Assembly: GCA_028877215.1 (NCBI GenBank)
Contig: JAPPFJ010000003.1
Location: 1 to 64,000, forward strand
Direction of reading: 5' to 3'
DNA length: 64,000 bases
Origin: Gemmatimonadota bacterium
GTDB taxonomy: Bacteria > Latescibacterota > UBA2968 > GCA-2709665
The translations under genes and the position numbers were made by a program. Position 1 is the stretch's first letter. The number at the start of each line of letters is the position of its first letter. Shown piece by piece: positions 44,587-54,160 of the stretch. The notes below the pieces were generated by a model. It searched no databases and was not told the origin of the DNA. It worked only from the letters and a program-made list of their open reading frames with translations.

Positions 44587-45282
44587 ATGAAATTGGTTAT
44601 TACTCTGTATTTAAAGGAGTTAAAGGACGCGAGGGATCTTTCCTGCATCCTCGCCATCGGTACCCTGATGCTGCAGGCATGGGTCCTCCTGTCCGTTGAA
44701 ACACACGTGATCGCCCTGTTTCTTTCGGCGCTGCCCCTCTGGGCGATCATGTTTGTCCTGCCGTTCCTGCTGGCTTCTTCGTTCAATGGGGAATGGCGAA
44801 GCAATACAACCTATCTGCTGTTCGCGCTCCCGGTCCGTGCAGCAGTTGTGTGTCTGTGCAAATTTGCCGCGATTCTGAGCGTCGGCCTGTTGTTGTTCGC
44901 GATTGCCGGTGCAGGTGTCTATGCCGTCGTGGCGCGCGACCCGGGGGATGAGGTATCTCAGATTCTGGTTTTTTTCGGGGTCACGCCGACGTCGGTTTCC
45001 GGATACACCGCGGGATTCCTGGTATCCTACGCGGTCCTGTCCCTTGGTATCGTAGCGGCCGTCGAGGGCGCCCGGTACACGGCCGCGCGCCTGAGAGGTC
45101 TCGCGACCGCCGCTTCGTTTGTCTTGTGCGTAATCATCTATCTGACATTCGCGACTTATTTCGTGTACGGACTGCAGGGGAATCTTGCGACCGGACCGGC
45201 ACTGATGGTCTATTCGGTTCTCTCAGGCCTGGCCTTTCTGCTGATCGGGCTGTTCCTGTTTGAAAAGTTCGTGGAAATCTAA
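44587..45282 (+). CDS. ABC-2-type membrane component
   Basis: 231 residues with six likely membrane spans (for example ALPLWAIMFVLPFLLASS, IVAAVEGARYTAARLRG preceded by VSYAVLSLG, and LSGLAFLLIGLFLF). The N-terminal LYLKELKDARDLSCILAIG is typical of ABC-2 permeases. It pairs with the ATPase immediately upstream. Its C-terminal residues end just before a fragment of repeat C. Confidence 0.8.
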   Translation: MKLVITLYLKELKDARDLSCILAIGTLMLQAWVLLSVETHVIALFLSALPLWAIMFVLPFLLASSFNGEWRSNTTYLLFALPVRAAVVCLCKFAAILSVGLLLFAIAGAGVYAVVARDPGDEVSQILVFFGVTPTSVSGYTAGFLVSYAVLSLGIVAAVEGARYTAARLRGLATAASFVLCVIIYLTFATYFVYGLQGNLATGPALMVYSVLSGLAFLLIGLFLFEKFVEI

Positions 45283-45283
45283 C

Positions 45284-45311
45284 CTTGATTCGTAGTTTTT
45301 CCGGGACGGAA
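45284..45311 (+). repeat. Repeat family C, short terminal fragment
   Basis: CTTGATTCGTAGTTTTTCCG resembles the first 28 or so bases of family C (TTGATTCGTAAGTTCTCGTGG at 49881). Homology stops after that, so this may be a solo end. Confidence 0.5.
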
Positions 45312-45388
45312 CACCTGGTCCACATCGCGGCGGATGAACTGGATCCGGCGCATGTATCGATAGACGACGGATTTGAAAGGACGAACCC

Positions 45389-48300
45389 ATGCCGGATACG
45401 AAAGGGTCCCTCCGGAAGTTGAAGAAGCCGAAGAGACGCTACCCGGACACGGTGCTGGTGGACCGCGGCAGACCCGCGTCGGCCATCGTATGCCCCGACG
45501 ACGCGCGCTACCGGGAACTGGCTTCGGAACTGGCGGCTGCGATGCGTGAGCTTTCGGGCGCGGATGTTCCCCTGGTGTCGGACGTGGACGCGAAAACGCA
45601 GCCGGACCGGCACCTCGTTCTGCTCGGGAACGTCAATACGAACCGCGTGGTCTTCCGTCTCTACGGATACAACTATACCCCGGCGGATGACCTGTATCCG
45701 GGGCGCGGGGGATATCTCGTTCAGACGATTCACGACCCATGGGGGAACGGAAAGAACGCGGTGGGTCTGTTCGGAAGCGACGTGGAGGGCGTCCGTACGG
45801 CGGTCGGCGTGTTCCTGCGGAAATTCGCGGATGATGAAACGCTTTCGACCGGTCCTCTCTTCGAGGTCCGGTTCGGGCCTGACGCATTGCAGATCCCAAA
45901 GCTCGAATGCGAGCCGGACGTGGATTCGGAGATGGAGGCCGCGGAGGAGGCGTTGCGCCGTGGCGAACACACCGGCCTGTGGGGCAGGATAGGCGAACGG
46001 GGGTTGTTGTACGGGCTCACGGGAAAAGACGCCTACGCCGAGCTCTACAAGCGTCTCGTGTACCGGATGTACGCGCACGCGATGTCCGATCCTGACAACT
46101 ACGGAGGCATCTGGGGATTCGACGCGGATTTTGCGCTGTATAAAGTGATGCCGGGCTGGGACCTCGTAGAGGAAAGCCCGGTGATCTCGGATGACGACCG
46201 GATGCGGATTACCCGGATCCTGTTCGAGTTTATCAGCGACTGCGTGTCCCACGTGGGCGATATGAAGATTCCCCACGTGAGGCACAACCACACCACGTTT
46301 GCCGCATTGGGACTGCACTACGCGGGCACCTATTTCAGCAAGTATTACGGATTGCCGGAAGCGGACGCCTGGCTGGCGCTGTCCGAAGCGTGTTTCCGGT
46401 TTCAGGCGAAGGCGTTCAAGCCCCACGAAGATTGCAGCGGGTACCAGTGGCTGACTCACTACCATTTGACCAGGTATTCGCTCTCCAGCGGAGAAATGGA
46501 TTTCTTCGAGAACGGGTGCGCCCGGAAAGCGGCGGACTACGCCGTCCTGACAACCGACAATCTGGGATATGCGCTGCCCTACGGAGACAATGCCTCGCCA
46601 TTCGGATGGTGGAGCGAACTGCCCTATCTGCGGGCTGCCGTTTTTGTGCTGGGGGACGGACGCTATCAGTGGATGCTCGACAAGAAGACGGCCGTGGAGC
46701 CTCAGTTCGCGGCTTACGAGTACCACAGACGGGTAACCCCGGTCGAGCCGGCGGATCTGGACGGTACGCAGGTGTTCCCGGTGGATCCGCTGTATTACGC
46801 GTCGAATCAGGGGAAAGACCATCTGCCACTGAAAAGGACCTTCGACAAGGTGGTGTTCCGGGACGAGTACGATCCCATGGCGCAGTATCTGTTTCTGGAC
46901 GGGCTCTCGAACGGAGGTCACAAACACTACGACGGGAATTCGATCTGTCGCATTACGCAGCGGCGGCGGATCTGGCTGGCCGACTGCGACTATATCAAGT
47001 CGCTGCCCAAGTTTCACAACGGCGTGCTGGTTTTCAGGAATGGGCAGTCCGCCGAAATCCCGCCGTTCGCGGAGCTTGAGCGCGCCGCGAACTTCGACAG
47101 GTCGGGCTTTTCAGAGACCACGCTGCGCAACTACAGCGGGGTGGACTGGCACCGGAACATCCTGTGGAACCGGGGCCGGTTCTTTCTTGTCATCGATGAG
47201 ATGGAAGCGTTGTCGGAAGACGATTTCGGTTTCCGAGCGATCTGGCAGACGCTGGGCAACGTTGCATTGCGCGGCGGCGGCCTGCAGGTGGAGCAGGACG
47301 GGGAGCGGTTCTTTGTCCAGGGATTGAAGGGACCGTCCCTGAAGCTTGAGGACGACGAGGAAACGGGCAGGAACTGGACGGACTATCCGTACGCGGAGCC
47401 GGTGGTACGGATCCTTCAGCAGATTGTGGACGTACGATTGAAGACGCGTGAAACATACCGGTTCTTCAACCTTCTCTATTGCAGCGGTGAACCGGAGACG
47501 CGGAATCTGACGTTTACGCGGCTGTCGGAAGGGGCTGTCCGGGTCGACGGAGGCGAGGAGGTCGTCTATGCCGGGGTGGGGGAAACCGAAGTTCCGGTCG
47601 AGATTCCCGGCGGTCCCACCGTGGCCGCAGCGCAGTTTATGGTTTCTCCATCCCGGTTCGCGGTCGTGGACGGCACGCGGGTCGCCTGGGGCGGCGTTGA
47701 GTTGCGTTCGGACCGGCCGGTGTCAGTGGAGTACGATCTGGTCCGTGGTGAGGGGCGTGCCACAGCGGGGCGGAGTACGAGGTTGTGCCTGTGGTCGGAC
47801 GGTCGGCCGGGCGTCGCGGTCGACGGCAAACCCGTGGAGGCTTCCGTTACCGACGGCATGGTGTCCTTTGTGTTGCCCAGGGGCGAACATCGATTCCGCG
47901 TAGTGCCGGACGCAGTGATGTCTCTGCACAGGGCGGCCGCCGGTACGGTGCGTTCGAATGTGGCGCAGCCCGCGTTGATCCGCCCGGGTCGGGGCCGTGC
48001 CGGTCGGTTGAAGACGCTTTGGACTTTTGGCGAGGAGGGTCCGTTTCTCTCGCTGTACGCGGCAGACCTGATGCTGGACGGATCGAATGTCCTGGTCGCG
48101 GGAGGTCGGGGCGGTTCGGTCTGCGCACTGCGGGACGGTGCGGCGCTCTGGCGGTTCCGCACAGGGGGCGAGGTGAGATCCGTGTGGGCTGCGGACCTGG
48201 CGGGAGATGGAAGGCCCCGCGTGATCGCCGGGTCCGCGGATACGAAGGTCTACGTACTCAGCGCAAGCGGAAAGGTGAAGTGGGACTATGAAATTCCTCT

Positions 48301-49087
48301 TTACTACCGAAAGCCAATGCTGAAAACCGTATTTGCCGGAGATATCAACGGGGACGGGAAGCTGGAGGTGATCGCTGGAGCCGAGTCATGGCGTTACTAT
48401 GCGTTCACCCACAATGGAAAGCTGATGTGGTATCAGATGACCGTACACTCATCCACCCACGGCTGCGCGGCGGACGTGGACGGCGACGGCAGGGACGAGG
48501 TGATTGCCGGAACGGAATACCACCGCTGGCACTGTATTGACGGCAGTGGCGCGATCCGGTGGTCCTACCATCCCAGGACCGGTCCGAGAACCAATTCCAC
48601 CGCGGCGGGCGACCTGGATGGTGACGGCATGAAGGAAGTGGTCTTCGCCGGGGCGGATACCCATATTCACACCCTGGGCGCGGACGGAAGGCTCCTGTGG
48701 CAGTTCAATACGGGAGATGAGGTGACGCAGGTCGTCACCGCCGATATGGATGGCGACGGGCAGGACGAGGTGGTGGCGTCTTCAATGAGTTTCAACGTGT
48801 ACGTGATAAAGGGCGACGGTCGGACCGTTGTCTGGCGAGCGGATCTCGGAGAGGTCGTGCGTTGTATTTCGGTGGGCGATTTCAACGGCGACGGCCAACC
48901 CGAGGTCGCCGCGGGGACCGAGGACGGTGTCGTGCATCTGCTCGCCAACGCTGACGGACGGACGCTGGCCCGTTTCAAGACCGGCGGGGCGTTGTCGACG
49001 ATGGCCGCGGCGGACGTGGACGGCGACGGCATTCCGGAGATTGCGGCGGCATCCGGCGATGGGGTGCTGTACGTGTTGAAGCGGTAG
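45389..49087 (+). CDS. Heparinase II/III-like protein fused to VCBS/FG-GAP propeller
   Basis: 1232 residues; AAGGA precedes the ATG. Residues 1-170 resemble the sugar-enzyme N-terminal domain (ELAAAMRELSGADVPLV). Residues about 190-800 form an alpha-toroid plus beta-sandwich like heparinase II/III lyases, with FLDGLSNGGHKHYDGNSI in the catalytic region. From about residue 900, six FG-GAP-type calcium motifs repeat (INGDGKLEV, VDGDGRDEV, LDGDGMKEV, MDGDGQDEV, FNGDGQPEV, VDGDGIPEI), forming a propeller. A polysaccharide lyase acting on acidic glycans is likely. No signal peptide is seen, odd for a Ca-binding propeller. Confidence 0.8.
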   Translation: MPDTKGSLRKLKKPKRRYPDTVLVDRGRPASAIVCPDDARYRELASELAAAMRELSGADVPLVSDVDAKTQPDRHLVLLGNVNTNRVVFRLYGYNYTPADDLYPGRGGYLVQTIHDPWGNGKNAVGLFGSDVEGVRTAVGVFLRKFADDETLSTGPLFEVRFGPDALQIPKLECEPDVDSEMEAAEEALRRGEHTGLWGRIGERGLLYGLTGKDAYAELYKRLVYRMYAHAMSDPDNYGGIWGFDADFALYKVMPGWDLVEESPVISDDDRMRITRILFEFISDCVSHVGDMKIPHVRHNHTTFAALGLHYAGTYFSKYYGLPEADAWLALSEACFRFQAKAFKPHEDCSGYQWLTHYHLTRYSLSSGEMDFFENGCARKAADYAVLTTDNLGYALPYGDNASPFGWWSELPYLRAAVFVLGDGRYQWMLDKKTAVEPQFAAYEYHRRVTPVEPADLDGTQVFPVDPLYYASNQGKDHLPLKRTFDKVVFRDEYDPMAQYLFLDGLSNGGHKHYDGNSICRITQRRRIWLADCDYIKSLPKFHNGVLVFRNGQSAEIPPFAELERAANFDRSGFSETTLRNYSGVDWHRNILWNRGRFFLVIDEMEALSEDDFGFRAIWQTLGNVALRGGGLQVEQDGERFFVQGLKGPSLKLEDDEETGRNWTDYPYAEPVVRILQQIVDVRLKTRETYRFFNLLYCSGEPETRNLTFTRLSEGAVRVDGGEEVVYAGVGETEVPVEIPGGPTVAAAQFMVSPSRFAVVDGTRVAWGGVELRSDRPVSVEYDLVRGEGRATAGRSTRLCLWSDGRPGVAVDGKPVEASVTDGMVSFVLPRGEHRFRVVPDAVMSLHRAAAGTVRSNVAQPALIRPGRGRAGRLKTLWTFGEEGPFLSLYAADLMLDGSNVLVAGGRGGSVCALRDGAALWRFRTGGEVRSVWAADLAGDGRPRVIAGSADTKVYVLSASGKVKWDYEIPLYYRKPMLKTVFAGDINGDGKLEVIAGAESWRYYAFTHNGKLMWYQMTVHSSTHGCAADVDGDGRDEVIAGTEYHRWHCIDGSGAIRWSYHPRTGPRTNSTAAGDLDGDGMKEVVFAGADTHIHTLGADGRLLWQFNTGDEVTQVVTADMDGDGQDEVVASSMSFNVYVIKGDGRTVVWRADLGEVVRCISVGDFNGDGQPEVAAGTEDGVVHLLANADGRTLARFKTGGALSTMAAADVDGDGIPEIAAASGDGVLYVLKR

Positions 49088-49158
49088 GGAGACGCCGCAG
49101 GCGTTGGGACCGGCGTGAACGCAGTCATGCGAGAAATGCGATATCGGAATCCGTCTAT

Positions 49159-49306
49159 CAGCCCTTTGAAAGAGCCCATCCGGGCTGCGGCCGGCCCTTG
49201 CGGTCGAAATACGGCGTTGCGCGCCCTCGCCGAATCGCAGGATGGGACTCGGTTGCGCGCCTTGTCTTCGGCCTCGCCTGCAGAGCGACTTTATCAACGG
49301 ACTGCT
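49159..49306 (-). repeat. Repeat family A, copy 3
   Basis: A full-length reversed copy: its ends are CAGCCCTTTGAAAGAGCCCA and TTATCAACGGACTG, with the internal GGTCGAAATACGGCGTTGCG and TTGTCTTCGGCCTCGCCTGC blocks. Its left-hand (outer) end supplies the stop codon of the HD-domain gene. Confidence 0.9.
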
Positions 49307-49865
49307 AGAGATTCAGCTCGCGGGCGATGCCGGCCATTGCATCCCGCACGAAAGCGATGTGTTCGTCCAGGTCCACCCCGAGTTCCTCTGCCCCAGCGTG
49401 AATGTCCTCCCGGCTGACCGCCCGCGCGAAACCTTTCTGTTTCATCTTCCTGCGTACGGACGAAGTCTTCAGGTCCGTCAGTTTCCTTGAAGGCTGCATC
49501 AGCGTAACGGCCACGATGAATCCTGTGAGTTCATCCACGGCGAAAAGGGCCCTGTCGAGCAGGCTGTCCCGTGGGACGCCCAGGTAGGTGGCGTGAGATT
49601 TGATGGCATGGATGATTTCCGGCGGATATCCTCGTTCCGTCAGGATGCGGACGCCAACCATCGGGTGTTCATCGGGACCGGGGTGTTTTTCGTAATCGAA
49701 GTCGTGCAGCAGACCGGTGATGCCCCACAGATCCTCGTCCTGCCCGAATCTGCGGGCGTAGGCCCGCATTGCCGCTTCGACTGCCAGCATATGCTTGACA
49801 AGGTTCGGATTCTTTGTGTGTTCGCATAACAGCTGGAAGGCTTCATCCCTGCTAGGTAGTGACAT
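49305..49865 (-). CDS. HD-domain phosphohydrolase-like protein
   Basis: 186 residues. The metal motif is HD in GLLHDFDYEKHP, with upstream H in LVKHMLAVEAAM and downstream H in EIIHAIKSHATYL and the D in FAVDELTGFI, the usual set of HD hydrolases. Such short proteins cleave nucleotides or phosphate esters. The 3' end runs into repeat A, so the last residues may differ from orthologues. Confidence 0.88.
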   Translation of the reverse strand: MSLPSRDEAFQLLCEHTKNPNLVKHMLAVEAAMRAYARRFGQDEDLWGITGLLHDFDYEKHPGPDEHPMVGVRILTERGYPPEIIHAIKSHATYLGVPRDSLLDRALFAVDELTGFIVAVTLMQPSRKLTDLKTSSVRRKMKQKGFARAVSREDIHAGAEELGVDLDEHIAFVRDAMAGIARELNL

Positions 49866-49879
49866 CAGGGCTCCTTTTT

Positions 49880-50220
49880 AACGTTGATTCGTAAGTTCTC
49901 GTGGACGTTAATTCAATTGTGTGCCAGTTATTAAGGGCGATTAGAAGACGGATTACCAGGATAAACCAGGTCGCTGGACGTGAACGCGACCTCTCCCCCC
50001 GGTGTCCCAGAAGCAGGGAGACGTGAGTAGACGGAAGAGGGTAGAGATTACCTGCCTTGAGAGGATTCTTCTCGTGCCAAAGGCAAGGAGGAATATCTCA
50101 TCTGGCAAGGATTTCATCTACCGTCTTACGTCTTGCGTCTACCCGATTTTCTCACCTCTACCCTCTACCCGCTTCCAGAATCTTTGTGGCCAATTTTACT
50201 GGTGTCTTTTTTCGAATTGA
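49880..50220 (+). repeat. Repeat family C, copy 3
   Basis: It matches copy 1 (26098-26475) in order: TTGATTCGTAAGT, GGACGTTAATTC, GGATTACCAGGATA, GGTCGCTGGACGTGA, ACCTCTCCCCCCGG, the CATCTACCGTCTT block, CCCTCTACCCG and CTTTGTGGCCAATT, ending near TTTTTTCGAATT. It separates the HD and LysR genes. Confidence 0.88.
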
Positions 50221-50246
50221 GGCCAAATGGAGAGCTCTACGGCTGT

Positions 50247-51131
50247 TTACAGATCGTTGCCGGTCAGGGTTTCGAACAGTTTTCGGGTGGCCATGGAGTA
50301 ACTGCGCCCCTTGCGCTGAAGGACGCCCAGCGTGCGTATCAATGGCTTGCCGCGAAGCGGAAGCGCTCTGAGGGTGTCCTTGAATCGACCCTGTCGCAAT
50401 GCGGATGAAGGCACCAGGGAGATCCCGATATCGACCTCCACGGCGTGGATCAGGGTCGCGATGTGGTCCAGTTCCATAACGGGCCGGAGGGCCACGCCGT
50501 GTTTCCTGAAGTAACGGTCGACGGCCGTCCTGGTAGGGAATTCCGGTGTGAAGAGGATCAGCGGTTGTTCGGCCAGTTCACCCGGGCTGACCTGCGTCTG
50601 CATACCGAGCGGATTGGACACGGAGCAGATCACCACCATCGGGTCTTCCGCAAACGGGACCGCGTCGACGTTACGCTGAGAGCGGGGAAAGGCGACGACC
50701 CCCAGGTCGATCTGGCCGCTTGCCACATTATCGTAGATACTCCTTGCCTGAGCATACGACAATCGCAGATTGACTCTGGGATGGGCCTTGATGTACGTTT
50801 TGAGATACGGGGCCAGTTCCATCATGCCCACGCTGTAGATGGCGGAAAGTCGTACGGTCCCGGAGACCTCGCCGCTCAATGCCTGCAAGCGGTGCTGCAT
50901 TTCATCGAAGCGCCGGACGATCTCCCGCGCATAGCCGTGGAAGATTTCGCCTTCCGCAGTTAGGGAAAGCCGCCTCTTCTCCCGCTGTACCAATTGACGG
51001 CCCTGTCGCCTCTCGATGCTCTTGAGCTGTTGGCTCACAGCCGATTGGCTGACGTCGTTGAGCAGGGCGGTCTTGGAGAAGCTCTGGGTCTCTATGAGGT
51101 CACAAAAGACCTTCAGGCTTTCTGTCAGCAC
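50247..51131 (-). CDS. LysR family transcriptional regulator
   Basis: 294 residues, standard length. The N-terminal winged HTH is clear (TQSFSKTALLNDVSQSAVSQ), then the effector domain beginning GTVRLSAIYSVGMMELAP, with PLILFTPEFPTRTAVDRYF. It binds an unknown small molecule. It is divergent from accD with 370 bases between, and could regulate itself or that region. Confidence 0.93.
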   Translation of the reverse strand: MLTESLKVFCDLIETQSFSKTALLNDVSQSAVSQQLKSIERRQGRQLVQREKRRLSLTAEGEIFHGYAREIVRRFDEMQHRLQALSGEVSGTVRLSAIYSVGMMELAPYLKTYIKAHPRVNLRLSYAQARSIYDNVASGQIDLGVVAFPRSQRNVDAVPFAEDPMVVICSVSNPLGMQTQVSPGELAEQPLILFTPEFPTRTAVDRYFRKHGVALRPVMELDHIATLIHAVEVDIGISLVPSSALRQGRFKDTLRALPLRGKPLIRTLGVLQRKGRSYSMATRKLFETLTGNDL

Positions 51132-51501
51132 GGGATGGCTTCCAATCCGGCGTGGTTGTGATATCCCTGAGGTGAAGGAGATTTCGGGCGCCCGAACGGA
51201 CGGTCGCTCAGCGACGTCAATCGGTGAACGACGATGGGAAAACTATAAGATTCGCGAAAGCAAGTCAACAGAAAATCTATATGACCGAGCTGCAACCGCG
51301 GGGAATGGAGAAGGGCAAAATCGGACATCATCCACGCCGGGAAGAGAACGCAGATTGGGGCAAGGGATCTGTCTAAATGCTTGCTATGTATTAATTTTCT
51401 TGTGTCATTCCGTCGACGGGGGTATATTTCGCGTTCCGCCTCAGGCGGTTCGGGCGGTACGAAGTGACGGAATCGCAACGGAAATTAAGGGATACGTAAT
51501 C
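51132..51501. other. Divergent lysR-accD intergenic region
   Basis: No gene is supported, although an accD-frame reading runs through it from 51016. It contains the accD promoter candidate at 51400-51428. LysR sites (T-N11-A) cannot be singled out by eye. Confidence 0.5.
51400..51428 (+). promoter_or_regulatory. Candidate promoter of accD
   Basis: TTGTGT at 51400-51405 and TATATT at 51423-51428 with a 17-base spacer, 74 bases before the GTG start. Confidence 0.55.
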
Positions 51502-52377
51502 GTGAATTGGTTTGATCGTTTGAAGTCCGGTATTCAGACGCTTGTCCGGCGGACGATGCCCGACAATCTGTGGATCAAGTGCGAACGTTGCCATCAGACG
51601 CTTTACCGTAAGCAGGTACGGCAGGCGTTCGGGATCTGTCCCCACTGCGGCGCGCACTTCAGGATTGGATACAGGGAGTATCTGGACCATATCCTGGATG
51701 AAGGCTCGTTCCAGGAGATTGCCACGGAGGTAAAGTCCGCCGATCCGCTGAATTTCGAAGATCGCAAGCGGTATGCCGATCGAATCCGGGAGGGTCGCAA
51801 GGCCACGGGCCTGGACGCGGCGGTCAGTGTGGGCATCGGCAGGATCGATGGTCGGCGCGTCGGTGTGGGAATTCACGAACCCGCGTTTATCATGGGTACG
51901 CTGTCTTCGGCGGAGGGCGAGCGGTTTTGCCGCCTGATCGATCGGTGTGTCTCGGAGCGTCTTCCGCTTCTCCTGATTTGCCGATCGGGGGGCGCCCGGA
52001 TGCAGGAAAGCGCGCTCTCGCTGATGCAACTCGCCAAGATCAACGCCAGGCTTGCGCAGTTTGCAGACGAGGGGCTGCTGTTCGTCTCCATTCTTACGGA
52101 TCCCACAACGGCCGGTGTGTCCGCCAGTTATGCCCTGATCGGCGATATCAATATCGCGGAGCCCAACGCGCTGATCGGTTTTACGGGCGAGCGGATTACC
52201 GGTAGTTCCGTGGGCGAGGAGGAGCTGGAGGCGCTCCGTCGCGCCCAGCGCGCCGAAAAGGTCCTCGAACACGGATTTGTCGACATGATTGTACCGCGCA
52301 ACGAAATGCGGAAAACGCTGGCCGGCCTGTATTCACTGTTGTTGAACTCGCAATCCGGTGCGAAGGTGCGGGTTTGA
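51502..52377 (+). CDS. accD: Acetyl-CoA carboxylase carboxyltransferase subunit beta
   Basis: 291 residues from a GTG at 51502, where homology begins (FDRLKSGIQTLVRRTMPDNL). The four-cysteine zinc finger is CERC...CPHC. The crotonase-like core includes SGGARMQESALSLMQLAKIN, LTDPTTAGVSASYALIGDI and GFTGERI. With AccA it transfers carboxyl from biotin to acetyl-CoA, the first step of fatty acid synthesis. accA is not in this window. Confidence 0.95.
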   Translation: MNWFDRLKSGIQTLVRRTMPDNLWIKCERCHQTLYRKQVRQAFGICPHCGAHFRIGYREYLDHILDEGSFQEIATEVKSADPLNFEDRKRYADRIREGRKATGLDAAVSVGIGRIDGRRVGVGIHEPAFIMGTLSSAEGERFCRLIDRCVSERLPLLLICRSGGARMQESALSLMQLAKINARLAQFADEGLLFVSILTDPTTAGVSASYALIGDINIAEPNALIGFTGERITGSSVGEEELEALRRAQRAEKVLEHGFVDMIVPRNEMRKTLAGLYSLLLNSQSGAKVRV

Positions 52378-52454
52378 CAATGGGGCCGGCCTGAGTTGGC
52401 ACGCGGCCCGGAAACCTGACCGATTCCCGGACGGCGAACTCGTGAGAGGCTGAA

Positions 52455-52982
52455 GTGGGTGCGGGTCTGAATGTCTACGTGACGGTTTTTCTTTTCCGGA
52501 AAAACCGTGTTTTGTTACTTGAGCGTTCGTCCCGCAAGAGGTTTGCGCCCGGCCGATGGACAGGGGTCGGGGGCCGGGTGGAACCTGGCGAGATGTCGGA
52601 TCTGGAAACGGCGGCACTCCGCGAGTTGAGCGAGGAAGCCGGCATCCCAGCGGAAGATGTCCGGAATCTTGAGATCCGCGTCGTATTGACCCGGCTTGAA
52701 GACGGCGACGTCACAACCGTGGTGTTCTTCTCGGGGCATACGCACCGTGAGTCGATGCATGAGTGTAACGAAGGCCGGCTGCAGTGGGTCGAGCTGGATC
52801 GCGTGGATGACCTGGACCTTGTTGAAAACGCCCGAAATGCACTGGATCTGGCCCTGAAGGCGGAGGAATCCGCATTCTCGGGCCTATATCTCGCGGTGGA
52901 AGACGCGGCGTGCGGCGGCGCCATCCGTGCAGTGAGGGTGAATCGCCCTGTTCCGGAGTTTTCGCCGGGAACGCGGGAATGA
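52455..52982 (+). CDS. Nudix hydrolase
   Basis: 175 residues from a GTG. The Nudix box reads G-x5-E-x7-RELSEEAGI (from GRVEPGEMSDLETAALREL on), complete. VTVFLFRKNRVLLLERSS and RWTGVGG are typical of 8-oxo-dGTPase/ADP-ribose-type members. Substrate not predictable. Its stop overlaps the next gene's start by four bases (ATGA), so they are translated together. Confidence 0.92.
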   Translation: MGAGLNVYVTVFLFRKNRVLLLERSSRKRFAPGRWTGVGGRVEPGEMSDLETAALRELSEEAGIPAEDVRNLEIRVVLTRLEDGDVTTVVFFSGHTHRESMHECNEGRLQWVELDRVDDLDLVENARNALDLALKAEESAFSGLYLAVEDAACGGAIRAVRVNRPVPEFSPGTRE

Positions 52983-54058
52983 AAATGAAAGTTGTCATTC
53001 GGGCCGGCGGTTTCGGTACCCGCCTGTGGCCTTACAGCCGAACGACGCGGCCGAAGCAGTTCCACAGGATGGTGGGAGAACGCACCATGCTGCAGGAGGC
53101 CGTGGACCGGATCCAGCCGCTGGCAGGCGTTCGCGATCTCCACGTTTCCACGGGTCGCGAACTGGTCGCGCTGGTTCGGGAACAGCTCCCGGAACTGCCC
53201 GGGACCGGACTGATCGTCGAGCCGGCCCTGCGCAATACCGGGCCGGCCGTGGGGCTCGAATGCGTGCTGCTCGAAAGCCGGTACCCCGGATGCACGGTGG
53301 CGAGTCTGGGTTCCGACCACCATATCGGCAAGCCGGAGGAATTCTGCCGGCTGCTCCGTGTGGCCGGAGAAGCCGCGGAGGAGGATCCCGAAGCCCTTTT
53401 TACACTTGGAGTGAAACCCACCCGCGTGGAAACCGGGTACGGCTACATCCAGAAGGGCAGCGTTGCCAGGCGGATAAACGGAGAGCCGGTGTACAGCGTC
53501 GCGCGGTTCAGGGAAAAACCCGATGAGCAAACCGCGAAGCGGTACGTGGAGAGCGGCGATTATCTCTGGAACAGCAACATGTTCGTCTGGAAGGCGCGTA
53601 CGGTATTGACGTTATTCGAGCAGTTCGAGCCGGAACTCCACCGTATTCTGATGCGCATACAGGCAGCGGTGGGCACCGGGTCGGAACGGGCGGTCATAGA
53701 ACGGGAATATCCCCGGATGACCGAGGTGGCCATTGACAATGCCATTATTGAACGAGCGCCTGAAGTGGCCACCCTGGAAGCGGATATCGAATGGAGCGAT
53801 ATCGGCAGTTGGGGCGCCCTGACGGACATCCTTCCCGTGGACTCGCATGGCAATCTGGTCTCCGGGGAGGTGTTGAGTCTGAATTCGCGGGACAACACGG
53901 TTTACGGCGTAGAGGGTAAGCTGATCGCCCTTGCGGACGTGGAGGGTCTGGTCGTCGTCGATACGCCAGACGCGCTGCTGATCTGTCGGCGCGACAGGGC
54001 GCAGCGCGTGAGAGACGTGGTCGCGGCACTGCGGGACGGCCGCGCCGGATATCTTTAG
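52979..54058 (+). CDS. manC: Mannose-1-phosphate guanylyltransferase
   Basis: 359 residues from the ATG in the ATGA overlap with the Nudix gene. The nucleotidyl-transferase signature is slightly altered: IRAGGFGTRLWPYSRTTRPKQ (usual AGG-x-GTRLWPLSR-x-x-PKQ). Further motifs are LGSDHHI, TGYGYIQKG, FREKPD, LWNSNMFVWKA and ADIEWSDIGSWGAL. It makes GDP-mannose for cell-surface glycans. The isomerase domain of bifunctional ManC/PMI is absent. Confidence 0.93.
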   Translation: MKMKVVIRAGGFGTRLWPYSRTTRPKQFHRMVGERTMLQEAVDRIQPLAGVRDLHVSTGRELVALVREQLPELPGTGLIVEPALRNTGPAVGLECVLLESRYPGCTVASLGSDHHIGKPEEFCRLLRVAGEAAEEDPEALFTLGVKPTRVETGYGYIQKGSVARRINGEPVYSVARFREKPDEQTAKRYVESGDYLWNSNMFVWKARTVLTLFEQFEPELHRILMRIQAAVGTGSERAVIEREYPRMTEVAIDNAIIERAPEVATLEADIEWSDIGSWGALTDILPVDSHGNLVSGEVLSLNSRDNTVYGVEGKLIALADVEGLVVVDTPDALLICRRDRAQRVRDVVAALRDGRAGYL

Positions 54059-54160
54059 TCCCATCGATGTCGCCGTGAGCGCGCTACGGGCTTTTTGGGG
54101 TAGTGGCTGTAGCGAACGCGATATCGCGTCAGGGTCAGGATTGGAATCGGAGAACATGAC

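Noticed and set aside
50332..50963. + strand frames opposite lysR
   Set aside because: The - strand LysR frame has a clear HTH and effector domain of standard length; the opposite frames are shadows.
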